From Janthinobacterium saanense (GTDB lineage Bacteria; Pseudomonadota; Gammaproteobacteria; Burkholderiales; Burkholderiaceae_D): a DNA stretch of 64,000 nt. The notes beneath the pieces were generated by a model. That model was given only the letters and a program-made list of their open reading frames with translations. It had not been told where the DNA came from and did not search any database. The position numbers and the translations under genes were made by a program. Below, one piece after another: positions 10,001 to 17,382 of the stretch (positions are counted from its first letter, which is position 1; each line of letters starts with the position of its first letter). The stretch covers positions 62,001-126,000 of the forward strand of contig NZ_JACHCI010000008.1 of assembly GCF_014200675.1 (NCBI RefSeq), read 5' to 3'.

Positions 10001-10426
10001 AAGCTGTATCGCCGCGATGGCAAGCTGCCCGAGATGTATCTGATCACGCCGTTCAAGGCCGTGCGCAATGAATTGCGTTCGCGCATCATGGACCTCGATT
10101 GGGATCGTCGATTAGGCTATGGCAAGGCGCCCACGGTCCGCGAACTGGGCCTGTGGTGCGGCAAGATGGTGGGCACCGTGCACACCTTCCAGGGCAAGGA
10201 GCAAGGCGTGGTGATGCTGGTGCTGGGCGCCGACAACAGCACGGCCGGCGCCGCCCAGTGGGCCGCCAGCACGCCGAACCTGCTGAACGTGGCCCTGACG
10301 CGCGCCAGACACCACGTCTACATCCTCGGCAACCCGCAGCTGTGGGGCCAACTGCCCCACTTTGCACCGGCCTGCGCGCAGCTGGCGCATACCGATATGC
10401 ACGAATTCTTAACCGAGATGGGCTAA
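7091..10426 (+). CDS. Large superfamily 1 (Upf1-like) helicase with coiled-coil insertion
   Basis: A 1111-residue cytoplasmic ATPase; the ATG at 7091 is chosen because upstream in-frame codons lie in the preceding terminator. Walker A G-P-P-G-T-G-K-T-T-L is at about residue 344, Walker B L-F-I-D-E-A-G-Q at about 806, motif V-G-T-V-H-T-F-Q-G-K-E-Q near 1027 and N-V-A-L-T-R-A-R-H-H near 1066, the order found in AAA_11/AAA_12 helicases of the Upf1-like SF1B group. About 460 residues separate Walker A and B. This stretch includes a heptad-rich helical part around 540-720, which suggests a long coiled coil. The first 340 residues match no domain I recognise. No nuclease or partner gene lies beside it. 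Roles in RNA or DNA remodelling, or in defence, are all possible; the choice is open. Confidence 0.85.
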   Translation: MNQAEQQRLLAILEYWHKIEFFIPFDLNQITEVEDPSTVRLLQREHLAQLPPQFYTQLQVGADREIDGFQLFLNVFDKAEIGKVLPAGAENISEMEKTELAGRSCFARISLNALGEPQFDPVSVSTLPWALGRARTPNWSGLSLDAFSDSQLALQDSLRNFSAARNKQAQVTDDAGNVSAPLSGLEIGALADLLADWAGFRPSPGQPLAVLEIRTRKKRPVKDVEAGLEGNGNRTLDFGDTVEPTIDILNSFYLDDLEQIIRALRGGKLPATLAAYLTPLAQEERIDLYSPAGRQALAAMLNPANMNRGHWLEDSSYAMSLMQQFAIHGARTGLAERGIFSVNGPPGTGKTTLLRELFADNIVRRAAVLSNLDRAADAFIGKVAVAFEGVRDPITIARLRPELTGFEMVVASSNNAAVENISADLLKPTQLGKDWARTRYFESVARRVVADGNGANRQLSEDEAPWGLISCALGNNNNRRRFISNFYDDDWDTSTPRKTPQAQNIRQWLASHQGISFAQASREFRETEHVVEKALAEQAQYAALWQAVGTCSQEEFLASSQQALIAAETEMDGANGALETALAQQDILLSKKKELQEEERLVSLTEPGFFARLFRTAPARNYQAAVVENAEAQRQAAKDVSNIKLLLKGELEPRCDRARLSLHVALRTAQSRQREWDDSTEMLRRARLRFHTLIAPATLEELDGDALQIGGLWHEPALARLRSRLFAKALALHEAWLAEVAKKGGPGFGGNLLAVSKLLKNKRAYDQSHIAMVWHSLFMVVPIVSTTFASFARQFQGMGPESLGWLFIDEAGQSVPQAAIGSLWRTKRAVVVGDPLQIEPVFTVPGRLVQALSNLSPHTQNGNYAPTSVSVQTLADRANRYGAQVGVASGQPLWIGSPLRVHRRCVEPMFSLANTIAYEGKMVYGLPDTAPPANARGLSRGPSRWIDVAGPVSYKQVVPVQLDFVLEVLLKLYRRDGKLPEMYLITPFKAVRNELRSRIMDLDWDRRLGYGKAPTVRELGLWCGKMVGTVHTFQGKEQGVVMLVLGADNSTAGAAQWAASTPNLLNVALTRARHHVYILGNPQLWGQLPHFAPACAQLAHTDMHEFLTEMG

Positions 10427-10447
10427 TCTTTAACCCAACAGCAAAGA

Positions 10448-10478
10448 CCGGGGTCGGACCCTCAGGGTCCGACCCCGG
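10448..10478. repeat. REP-like perfect palindrome between convergent genes
   Basis: Two 14-base arms (CCGGGGTCGGACCC and its complement) flank a TCA loop. The GGGGTCGGACCC core resembles palindromes I remember as scattered between genes in Oxalobacteraceae, which is recollection rather than a search. A short direct repeat GGGGCTAAAT occurs twice just after it (10489-10509). It lies between the convergent helicase and yfcG genes and could act as a bidirectional terminator, although neither side has a T run. Confidence 0.7.
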
Positions 10479-10509
10479 CATTTGATCTGGGGCTAAATGT
10501 GGGGCTAAA

Positions 10510-11208
10510 TCAGCTGACCGTCTTGGCCGTCTGCCCGAACAGCACGTTTTTCGCGTCGGCGCTGACGGTCGGCTGCTGGTTGATTTCAGCGGCGCGGGCG
10601 TAGGCGCGGATGGTGGCCGGGCGCTCGGCGATGGCCGCGAACCAGCGGGCCAGGTGCGGGAAGTCGGCCAGGTTCTGGCGCTGGCGCTCATGCGGCACGA
10701 TCCACGGGTAGATGGCCATGTCGGCGATGGAATAGTCGTCGCCGGCAACGAAAGCGCGGTCAGCCAGGCGCTTGTTCAGCACGCCATACAGGCGGTTCGT
10801 TTCATTCACGTAACGGGTGATGGCATACTCGATCTGCTCGGGCGCGTATTGCACGAAATGGTGGTTCTGGCCAGCCATGGGGCCCAGGCCACCCATTTGC
10901 CAGAACAGCCATTGCGACACTTCGGCGCGGCCGCGCACATCCGACGGCAGGAACTGGCCGCTTTTCTCGGCCAGGTATTGCAGAATCGCTCCCGATTCAA
11001 ACAGTGACAGCGCTGCGCCGCCGTCGGCAGGCGCCTGGTCGACGATGGCGGGAATGCGGTTGTTTGGCGCGATGGCCAGGAATTCCGGCTTGAATTGCTC
11101 ACCCTTGCCGATATGCACGGGGATGATGTTGTAGGGGATGCCCGCTTCTTCCAGGAACATCGTCACTTTGTGCCCGTTGGGCGTAGTCCAATAGTACAGG
11201 TCGATCAT
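10510..11208 (-). CDS. yfcG: Glutathione transferase / disulfide-bond oxidoreductase YfcG
   Basis: A 232-residue Nu-class glutathione transferase. The N-terminal thioredoxin-like domain begins M-I-D-L-Y-Y-W-T-T-P-N-G-H-K-V and contains Thr9 and Asn11, the residues used in Escherichia coli YfcG in place of a catalytic Tyr, Ser or Cys. Further matches are P-N-N-R-I-P-A-I-V-D, L-F-E-S-G-A-I-L-Q-Y-L-A-E-K and W-L-F-W-Q-M-G-G-L-G-P-M. The family has strong GSH-dependent disulfide reductase activity and some peroxidase activity in the cytoplasm. The gene is monocistronic, convergent with the helicase gene and separated from it by the palindrome at 10448. Confidence 0.92.
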   Translation of the reverse strand: MIDLYYWTTPNGHKVTMFLEEAGIPYNIIPVHIGKGEQFKPEFLAIAPNNRIPAIVDQAPADGGAALSLFESGAILQYLAEKSGQFLPSDVRGRAEVSQWLFWQMGGLGPMAGQNHHFVQYAPEQIEYAITRYVNETNRLYGVLNKRLADRAFVAGDDYSIADMAIYPWIVPHERQRQNLADFPHLARWFAAIAERPATIRAYARAAEINQQPTVSADAKNVLFGQTAKTVS

Positions 11209-11407
11209 CGTGGTCTTTCAATCAGGTAAAGGATAGCTGGCTGGCGGCGCGCCCGTCTGGTTTGTCGCGCCGCAACTGGTGTGCATGGCGCTGTGCATAG
11301 TTATAATGCCACGTAAGCGGAAAACAAGACGGCGGGTGCGCGATTTCCCGCCAGTGCAAGTACCCACTCTCAGCGACCATACCGAGAACCAACGAAGAAA
11401 GCCGACC

Positions 11408-11833
11408 ATGCGCAAAATTCTGATCCTCATGTTGCCTATCTTGCTGTCAGGCTGTGTCAAGGATTTCGCCATTTATACGATCGATGGCCAGGACCACGCG
11501 CTGACCGTGCGCCGCCAGCAAAATTACTTTTGGCAAGACACGGTGGAAGTGCAGCTGATGGCAACGCACTTGCCGCAATGCCAGCGCCTGCATATCCTGT
11601 CCACCGAGGCGCCTGCCGACATCACGGTGGAAGTGTTTGCGGCGGGTGATGACGTGTGGAATATCCGGATGGGCAAGCAACTGTGGCAGGCGGAAACGAC
11701 TACCTGCAATAGCCTGACGGAAATGGAAAACGACCCGAAAGCCGACCTGGGCCAGCCGGTCGGCAAATTCGAGGTCGTCGATGACAAGCTGGTGTTTGAA
11801 GCGGCGCCACAGCCGCCAGCGCCGCCCCAGTAA
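11408..11833 (+). CDS. Small lipoprotein of unknown function
   Basis: A 141-residue predicted lipoprotein. Residues 1-17 are a type II signal peptide ending in the lipobox L-L-S-G-C, so Cys17 would be lipidated. The start at 11408 is chosen for this signal and for GAAGAAAG just upstream; the longer open frame adds an arginine-rich stretch incompatible with export. The mature part, about 125 residues, has Cys pairs (P-Q-C-Q-R and T-T-C-N) that could form a disulfide, and a proline-rich tail. I do not recognise a domain. It ends 16 bases from the convergent chemoreceptor gene and has no operon partner. Confidence 0.75.
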   Translation: MRKILILMLPILLSGCVKDFAIYTIDGQDHALTVRRQQNYFWQDTVEVQLMATHLPQCQRLHILSTEAPADITVEVFAAGDDVWNIRMGKQLWQAETTTCNSLTEMENDPKADLGQPVGKFEVVDDKLVFEAAPQPPAPPQ

Positions 11834-11849
11834 TCGCTACACGATAAAC

Positions 11850-13490
11850 TTATGCAGCCAGGCTGCGCAGCGGCTTTCTGGGCGTTGCGCGCAGGGCCGA
11901 TGGCCCCTTGGCCGTCACCCGCACGGCGCCGTTTTCCTGGGCCGACAAGGTAAAGCGCGACACCAGCTGCGCCAGCACGGCTGCCTGGTCCTGCATGCTG
12001 CCCGCCGCCGCTGCCGCCTGCTCCACCAGCGCCGCATTTTGCTGCGTCACGCTATCCATTTCCGTAATCGCCTGGTTGACATGGCCGATGCCCGTGCTTT
12101 GTTCGTGCGAGGCAGCCGTGATGTCGGCCATGATGTCGGTCACGCGCGTAACGCTGGCCACCACCTGATCCATGGTCGTGCCCGCCTGCGCCACCAGGCT
12201 GCTGCCGGCCGCGATGCTGTCGACCGAGGCGCCGATCAAGCCCTTGATTTCCTTGGCTGCTGCCGCAGAGCGTTGCGCCAGGTTGCGCACTTCCGAAGCC
12301 ACCACGGCAAAGCCGCGTCCCTGTTCGCCGGCACGGGCCGCTTCCACCGCCGCGTTCAAGGCCAGGATATTGGTCTGGAAGGCGATGCCATCGATCACGC
12401 CGATGATATCGACGATCTTGCGCGACGATGCATTGATGGTTTCCATGGTGCCGATCACCTGCGCCACCACCGCGCCGCCCTGGCGGGCCACGGCCGAGGC
12501 CGACTTGGCCAGTTCATTGGCCTGCACCGCGTTGCCCGTGTTTTGCGTCACGGTCGAGGTCAGCTCTTCCATCGACGCCGCCGTTTCTTCCAGGGAACTG
12601 GCTTGCATTTCCGTGCGCGCCGACAAGTCCATATTGCCGCTGGCAATTTCACTGGACGCGGTGGCGATGGTGTCGGCGCTGTGGCGGATCTCGCTGATGG
12701 CGTCGACCAGATTGGCTTGCATGGTCTTCATGGCGAACAGCACGCTTTGACGGTCCTTGGCATGCGTAAATACGGCGCCGCTCAAGTCGTTATTGGCGAT
12801 GCGCTCGGCCACTTGCGCCGCATATTCAGGATCGCCGCCCAGCGCATGGCGCAAGCTGCGGTTGATGACCACCACGATGGCTGACAGCACGGCGCAGACC
12901 ACCACCAGCACGCCTAGCGCCGTCCACAGGGACTGGCGGAAGGCGGCGTCGATATCGTCCATGTACACACCGACCACGACGGTCCAGTTCCATGGCTTGT
13001 AGGCCACCACGCGGCTCATCTTGGGTTCCGGCTTTTGCTGGCCGGGACGGGGGAAGTGATAATAAACAAAGCCCTTGCCCGCGTCGCTCTTGCCCACATT
13101 GGCGATATCGCGGTACAGATAAGTGCCGTTGGCATCCTTGAAGTCGAACATATTCTTGCCATTGGTCTGCGGCGCGCCAGGATTCATCACGACCGACGAA
13201 TCAAAACCGATGATGGACAGATAGCCAGTCGCGCCAAAGCGCATGCTGTTGATCACGGCAAGCGCCTGCTTTTGCGCCTCGGGCGTGCTCAAGGCGCCGC
13301 TGGCTGCCAGGTCGCCGAACATCTTGACGGCGCCCAGGCCCAGATCAGCCGCGTTGGCCAGGTCGGCGCTGCGTTCCTCGATGCGTATCTTGCGGATTTC
13401 CAGCGCGTTGTACACAAAGATGATCGTGATGCACAAGAGGCTGCAAATCAGGGGGATCCATAACTTTTGCTGGAAGGTCAGTTTCTTCAT
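11850..13490 (-). CDS. Methyl-accepting chemotaxis protein with single Cache (sCache_2) sensor
   Basis: A 546-residue chemoreceptor. Membrane helix 1 is at about residues 10-30 and helix 2 at about 190-212. Between them is an sCache_2 domain, seen in [27 protein letters not shown] and a [15 protein letters not shown] segment. Such domains bind small organic acids in characterised receptors. HAMP and the conserved signalling tip ([18 protein letters not shown]) follow. Unlike the receptor at 5237 it lacks a C-terminal W-x-x-F tether and ends R-S-L-A-A. The start ATG at 13490 has GGAGACACGC before it; the open frame extends 39 codons further but without a membrane anchor. Monocistronic. Confidence 0.92.
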   Translation of the reverse strand: MKKLTFQQKLWIPLICSLLCITIIFVYNALEIRKIRIEERSADLANAADLGLGAVKMFGDLAASGALSTPEAQKQALAVINSMRFGATGYLSIIGFDSSVVMNPGAPQTNGKNMFDFKDANGTYLYRDIANVGKSDAGKGFVYYHFPRPGQQKPEPKMSRVVAYKPWNWTVVVGVYMDDIDAAFRQSLWTALGVLVVVCAVLSAIVVVINRSLRHALGGDPEYAAQVAERIANNDLSGAVFTHAKDRQSVLFAMKTMQANLVDAISEIRHSADTIATASSEIASGNMDLSARTEMQASSLEETAASMEELTSTVTQNTGNAVQANELAKSASAVARQGGAVVAQVIGTMETINASSRKIVDIIGVIDGIAFQTNILALNAAVEAARAGEQGRGFAVVASEVRNLAQRSAAAAKEIKGLIGASVDSIAAGSSLVAQAGTTMDQVVASVTRVTDIMADITAASHEQSTGIGHVNQAITEMDSVTQQNAALVEQAAAAAGSMQDQAAVLAQLVSRFTLSAQENGAVRVTAKGPSALRATPRKPLRSLAA

Positions 13491-13746
13491 GCGTGTCTCC
13501 AACTTTTGTGGTGTTGCGGCGATTAGGACATGCCCCGCTTCCCGCCCGGACGGCCGGAATGCGGCGGCGCAGATGCTCTGGCGGCATCCTTCAGACAACA
13601 CCAGCATACGCTTGAAGTAATGAAACTGACAATGCTTATGAGAAATGTTTTTTTAAAAACAGCAAGCATCGCATCAGGGCGGCAAGAAGCAGGAGGAACT
13701 GTGGCAGAATGCGCAGCTAAGCAATGCATCAAAAAGAAAGAACAGC

Positions 13747-14112
13747 ATGACCAAGATCGAAGCCATGAAGCGCATCAACGACCGCCTGGGCAAACCCACG
13801 CTGACAGACAAGAACACGCATTTCACCAGCGTGGCCAGCTATGGCACGGACGAAGGCTGGTGGCTGAAGATACCGTTCCTGACCTTCAAGCAGGAATTGC
13901 ACTTTATCCTCAACAATGAGAAAACCAAGAGCTTCCAGCATTTGAAGACAGGCGCCAACCAGATCCTCAGTCCCGGCATGAAGTTCCGCAGCACGGGCGG
14001 GGCGGCGGACGCCTTCATGTCGGCCTCCGCGCCAAAACGCCTGATCGACTTGCTCGATGGCGGCAGTAAATATAATTTCACAAAACACCTGGTCAGCGAA
14101 TACCGCTACTAA
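13747..14112 (+). CDS. Conserved-looking hypothetical protein, 121 residues
   Basis: A 121-residue soluble, basic protein with an ATG start preceded by AAAGAA. It has no signal peptide or membrane helix. It is rich in Lys, Phe and Thr, with K-I-P-F-L-T-F-K-Q-E-L-H-F-I-L-N-N in the middle and a C-terminal K-H-L-V-S-E-Y-R-Y. Codon use matches the surroundings, with G or C in most third positions, which supports a real gene. I do not recognise a family. It is convergent with the next gene across only nine bases. Confidence 0.65.
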   Translation: MTKIEAMKRINDRLGKPTLTDKNTHFTSVASYGTDEGWWLKIPFLTFKQELHFILNNEKTKSFQHLKTGANQILSPGMKFRSTGGAADAFMSASAPKRLIDLLDGGSKYNFTKHLVSEYRY

Positions 14113-14121
14113 AGCTGTTCG

Positions 14122-14550
14122 TCAGGAAAGTACCGCCTGGTCGAGTGCTGACTGCGGCGGCAGCCACGCCTGCAACAGACTGTGGGCGATATCGAGCGCA
14201 TCGTCGCGGCTGCTGCCGAAATGCAGGGGGTAACCCCAGAACTTGCCGAACATCACGGCTATCGCCTTGCCCGCCAGGCGCTTGGCGGCATCCGATTCCA
14301 CCATCACCATGCCCTGGATATAGGCGCGGATCACCGCCTTGTTCTGCTTCATCCACAAGGTCGTGCGCTTGCGCTCTTCCTGCGTGTGTTCATGGCCGCT
14401 ATCGGCGTAACCCTCGTCGGTGAGAATCACGAACGCTTGCCTGCGCGTCAGCAAGGCATCGAATTGCGCAAACAGTGCCTCGGTATTGCCGCCGGATACG
14501 GCGTCGTGACGCATCCAGACCAGCGGAAAATTGGAAATGTCGAGCAGCAT
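14122..14550 (-). CDS. Hypothetical protein, 142 residues, possible SpoIIAA/STAS-like fold
   Basis: A 142-residue soluble protein starting M-L-L-D-I-S-N-F-P-L-V-W-M-R. Alternating hydrophobic strands and helices, including a central Q-A-F-V-I-L-T-D-E-G-Y strand-turn, suggest a small alpha/beta fold of the kind seen in SpoIIAA/STAS-like proteins; this is an impression from the pattern, not a family match. There are no catalytic motifs or export signals. It is transcribed alone, leftward, opposite the AraC gene at 14724, which leaves 173 bases as a shared promoter region. Confidence 0.6.
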   Translation of the reverse strand: MLLDISNFPLVWMRHDAVSGGNTEALFAQFDALLTRRQAFVILTDEGYADSGHEHTQEERKRTTLWMKQNKAVIRAYIQGMVMVESDAAKRLAGKAIAVMFGKFWGYPLHFGSSRDDALDIAHSLLQAWLPPQSALDQAVLS

Positions 14551-14723
14551 GGTGTTCCCTCTTTCATCAATAATTGCCGCGCCGTCTGACCTTCCCCGGA
14601 TAATTGGCGACGGCTATCAACCTTGAAGCAGGGCTGCGGATAGACACACGATAACAAACGCGGCACTGGACGTCATTGCATAAAATAGCCACAATATTAT
14701 TCAATCCAGCCAAACCTCTCATC

Positions 14724-15575
14724 ATGACTGACGTTCCTTTCACCGCCATATTTCCAGAGCGGCGCGACCTGCCCACTTCCATCGAAGACATCGACGACGT
14801 GCTGCGCCCCGTGCTGGCGGTCGGCGTGGCGAGCGTGAGCCGGGAATGGGAACATATACCGCACCGTCACCGCAAAGGGCAGTTGCTGTACGCCGTGCGC
14901 GGCATCATCCATTGCGAAGTGGAAAGCGGCGTGTGGATCGTGCCGCCCCAGTGCGCCGTATGGATACCGGGCGGCTTGCTGCATACGGCGCGCGGCGTGG
15001 GCGAGGCGCAATGTTATTGCCTGTTTGTCGAAGCCGAGATGGTTGCCATGGGAGCCATGGGCGTCATCTTGCCCGGCAGTTGCTGCACCCTGGCCGTTTC
15101 GCCCCTGCTGCGCGAACTGATCATCAAGGCGGCCGGCTTCCCCACCCTGTATGCACTGCATGGCGCCGAAGCAAGGCTGGTCGCCACCCTGCTCGATGAA
15201 TTGGCGGCCGCCCCGGTGGAAGACTTGCACTTGCCGCTGCCGCGCGATGTGCGTCTGCGCCAGCTGGCAAGCTTGCTGCTGGCGCAGCCGGCCGATAAAA
15301 GTACCTTGACGCAGTGGGCGGCGCGCATCGGCATGAGCGAGCGCAGCATGACGCGGCAGTTACTGGAAGAAATTGGCATGAGCGTGGGCCGCTGGCGGCG
15401 GCAACTGCATGTGATCATCACCCTGCAGCGGCTGGCAAAAGGCCATAGCGTGAAAACGGTAGCTTTGGAACTTGGTTATGAAAACACCAGCGGCTTCGTG
15501 ACCATGTTCCGCAAGGCGACCGGCAAGCCGCCGGCGCGCTATCTGGCCGAGCGCAAGGCTACCACCAGCGCTTGA
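14724..15575 (+). CDS. AraC-family transcriptional regulator
   Basis: A 283-residue regulator with an N-terminal cupin sensor (H-I-P-H-R-H-R-K-G-Q-L-L-Y near residue 47, V-P-P-Q-C-A-V-W-I-P-G-G) and a C-terminal double helix-turn-helix (residues about 180-275: G-M-S-E-R-S-M-T-R-Q-L and V-A-L-E-L-G-Y-E-N-T-S-G-F-V-T-M-F-R). It has the same architecture as the regulator at 157, so the two are paralogues of one AraC branch. The ATG at 14724 is preferred over a TTG 48 bases upstream. No likely target except itself or the leftward gene at 14550 is nearby. Confidence 0.88.
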   Translation: MTDVPFTAIFPERRDLPTSIEDIDDVLRPVLAVGVASVSREWEHIPHRHRKGQLLYAVRGIIHCEVESGVWIVPPQCAVWIPGGLLHTARGVGEAQCYCLFVEAEMVAMGAMGVILPGSCCTLAVSPLLRELIIKAAGFPTLYALHGAEARLVATLLDELAAAPVEDLHLPLPRDVRLRQLASLLLAQPADKSTLTQWAARIGMSERSMTRQLLEEIGMSVGRWRRQLHVIITLQRLAKGHSVKTVALELGYENTSGFVTMFRKATGKPPARYLAERKATTSA

Positions 15576-15581
15576 AGCCAT

Positions 15582-15607
15582 AAAAAAAGGCGGCATCGCG
15601 CCGCCTT
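15582..15607 (-). terminator. Terminator for folE
   Basis: Eight-base stem (15587-15594 with 15600-15607) and five-base loop. A run of seven A on the + strand gives the U tract on the folE transcript. On the + strand there is no T run, so it serves mainly the leftward gene. Confidence 0.8.
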
Positions 15608-15629
15608 CTGTCTGCATTGTCTGCGAAAA

Positions 15630-16196
15630 TCAGCTTTCGCGGGCCAGCGCCAGAAATTCCGTGCGCAGCGCCAGGTTAGGCTGCAACTCGCCCAGCATGG
15701 CCGAGGTGATGGTTTCTTCGCCTGGCGTACGGATGCCACGGCTTTCCATGCACAAATGACGGCAGCGAACGACCACGCCCACCGATTTCGGTTCCAGCAC
15801 TTCCATCAAGGCATTGGCGATTTGCATCGTCATGCGTTCCTGCACTTGCAGGCGCTTGGAGAAGCAATCGACCAGGCGCGTCAGTTTCGACAAGCCAACG
15901 ATTTTGCCATTCGGCACGTAGCCGATGGTGGCCTTGCCAAAGAACGGCGCCAGATGGTGTTCGCAATGGCTGTAGACGGGAATACCGCGCACGACGATCA
16001 ATTCGTTGTACTGTTCCGCGCCATCTTCAAACGCTTTCAGCAGGTCGACCGGATTCTGGCCGTAGCCCGAGGTCCAGTGTTTCCAGGCTTTTGCCACGCG
16101 TGCCGGCGTTTCCAGCAGACCAGGACGCTGTGGGTCTTCACCCAGGCTGCTGATCAGACGGCGCCAGTCGTTTTCAGAGAATTCTTCTTGAGACAT
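15630..16196 (-). CDS. folE: GTP cyclohydrolase I
   Basis: A 188-residue enzyme converting GTP to 7,8-dihydroneopterin triphosphate and formate, the first step of folate (tetrahydropterin) synthesis in the cytoplasm. The zinc ligands are visible: Cys78 and His81 in Y-S-H-C-E-H-H-L-A-P-F-F-G, and Cys149 in R-C-R-H-L-C-M-E-S-R-G-I. The family segments G-L-S-K-L-T-R and R-L-Q-V-Q-E-R are intact. It is somewhat shorter than the 222-residue E. coli enzyme because of a short N-terminus. It lies 78 bases downstream of nudC on the same strand and could share its transcript. Confidence 0.96.
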   Translation of the reverse strand: MSQEEFSENDWRRLISSLGEDPQRPGLLETPARVAKAWKHWTSGYGQNPVDLLKAFEDGAEQYNELIVVRGIPVYSHCEHHLAPFFGKATIGYVPNGKIVGLSKLTRLVDCFSKRLQVQERMTMQIANALMEVLEPKSVGVVVRCRHLCMESRGIRTPGEETITSAMLGELQPNLALRTEFLALARES

Positions 16197-16274
16197 ACTA
16201 AAACACCCAAATAGTTACAATTGCCGCCAGTATATAGAAAAGTGGGCAAGCTGCCTGAGCCGGCCACGCTTTTC

Positions 16275-17135
16275 CTATTTGCCGGGCGGACGGTGGGCCT
16301 GCACCAGCATCGAAGAAATCGACACGCTGGAGCTCGCTTCAGGCCACACATCGTCCACACCGAACCAGCGCGCCTCGGCAATTTCATTCTCGTCCAGGCG
16401 AATCTCGCCATCGAGATAATCGGCCGTAAACGCGATCATCAGCGAATGCGGGAAGGGCCAGGATTGGCTCATGAAATAGCGCAGATTGTGCACGCGCAAG
16501 CCCACCTCTTCCATCACTTCGCGGTGCACCGCTTCTTCGATCGATTCGCCCGCTTCCAGGAAACCGGCCAGCGGACTGAAGCGCTGCGAGGGAGAATGTT
16601 TGTGCATCGCCAGCAACACTTTGTCACCCTTGCGTATCAGGACCATCATCGCCGGCGAAATGCGCGGATAGGCCAGCATGCCGCAAGCGCTACACTTGAA
16701 GCTGCGCTCGCCCGGATGGCGCTGCATGGGCGTGGCGCACACGCCGCAATAACGATGGGTGCGGGCCCATTCGGCCAGCTGGGCCGCGCGGCTGATCAAG
16801 CCCAGGAAACCGTCGTCGACTACATTGAACAGCGAACGCAGGCTGTGATAGGCAAAAGCAGCGTCAGGCAAGGCTTCTTCATCGGTCCAGATGGTCTGGC
16901 AATAACGGCCTTGCCACAGACCAACCGGCTGTGCCTGCGCCAGATCAAGGCCCAGCGCCTGGACGCGCTCAAACTCGGGCAAGCCATGGTCCAGGGCGCC
17001 CAATAGCAAACGGCCACGGTGAAATACAAAGGTCAGCGGATCGCCAGGCAAGGGCGTGGGTGCATCGATGAGTGGCAAAAACGCGTCGGGAGTCTGAAGC
17101 ATGCTAAGAGGAAATTTGTAAAGGTTGCTCATCAT
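16275..17135 (-). CDS. nudC: NADH pyrophosphatase / NAD-cap decapping Nudix hydrolase
   Basis: A 286-residue NudC-type Nudix enzyme that cleaves NAD(H) to NMN(H) and AMP and in E. coli removes NAD caps from RNA 5' ends. A zinc ribbon (C-G-V-C and C-S-A-C) lies at about residues 130-155. The Nudix box G-F-L-E-A-G-E-S-I-E-E-A-V-H-R-E-V-M-E-E is followed by V-G-L, and the NADH-specific motif S-Q-S-W-P-F-P-H-S-L-M lies about 20 residues on (Ser in place of the usual first Pro). There are tandem ATGs at 17135 and 17132; GGGAG is better spaced for the second. It is followed by folE on the same strand. Confidence 0.95.
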   Translation of the reverse strand: MMSNLYKFPLSMLQTPDAFLPLIDAPTPLPGDPLTFVFHRGRLLLGALDHGLPEFERVQALGLDLAQAQPVGLWQGRYCQTIWTDEEALPDAAFAYHSLRSLFNVVDDGFLGLISRAAQLAEWARTHRYCGVCATPMQRHPGERSFKCSACGMLAYPRISPAMMVLIRKGDKVLLAMHKHSPSQRFSPLAGFLEAGESIEEAVHREVMEEVGLRVHNLRYFMSQSWPFPHSLMIAFTADYLDGEIRLDENEIAEARWFGVDDVWPEASSSVSISSMLVQAHRPPGK

Positions 17136-17250
17136 ACTCCCGCTTCAGGACGCCTGCGCGCGTAGCAGTAAAGTGGCCCGCACGGCAAGAATTCATGCGA
17201 TATCACAGCGTTTTTTTCTTGCTACGCCGATTCGTTGCGTAAACGAGACT

Positions 17251-17269
17251 GATAACGATTCTCATTTAC
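17251..17269. promoter_or_regulatory. Fur box before a siderophore receptor gene
   Basis: The 19-mer GATAACGATTCTCATTTAC matches the palindromic Fur consensus at 15 of 19 positions when read on the minus strand. It lies 114 bases before the receptor start and predicts repression by Fur when iron is plentiful. Confidence 0.75.
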
Positions 17270-17382
17270 GAATCAGCTACCGATTATTACAATGTCTCCC
17301 ATTCTCTCCATCGCCAGCCATCTGCCCAGCATCGTCTTGCAGCGCCAGCCAGGAATTACTGCAAGATTATTGAAAGCAAAAA

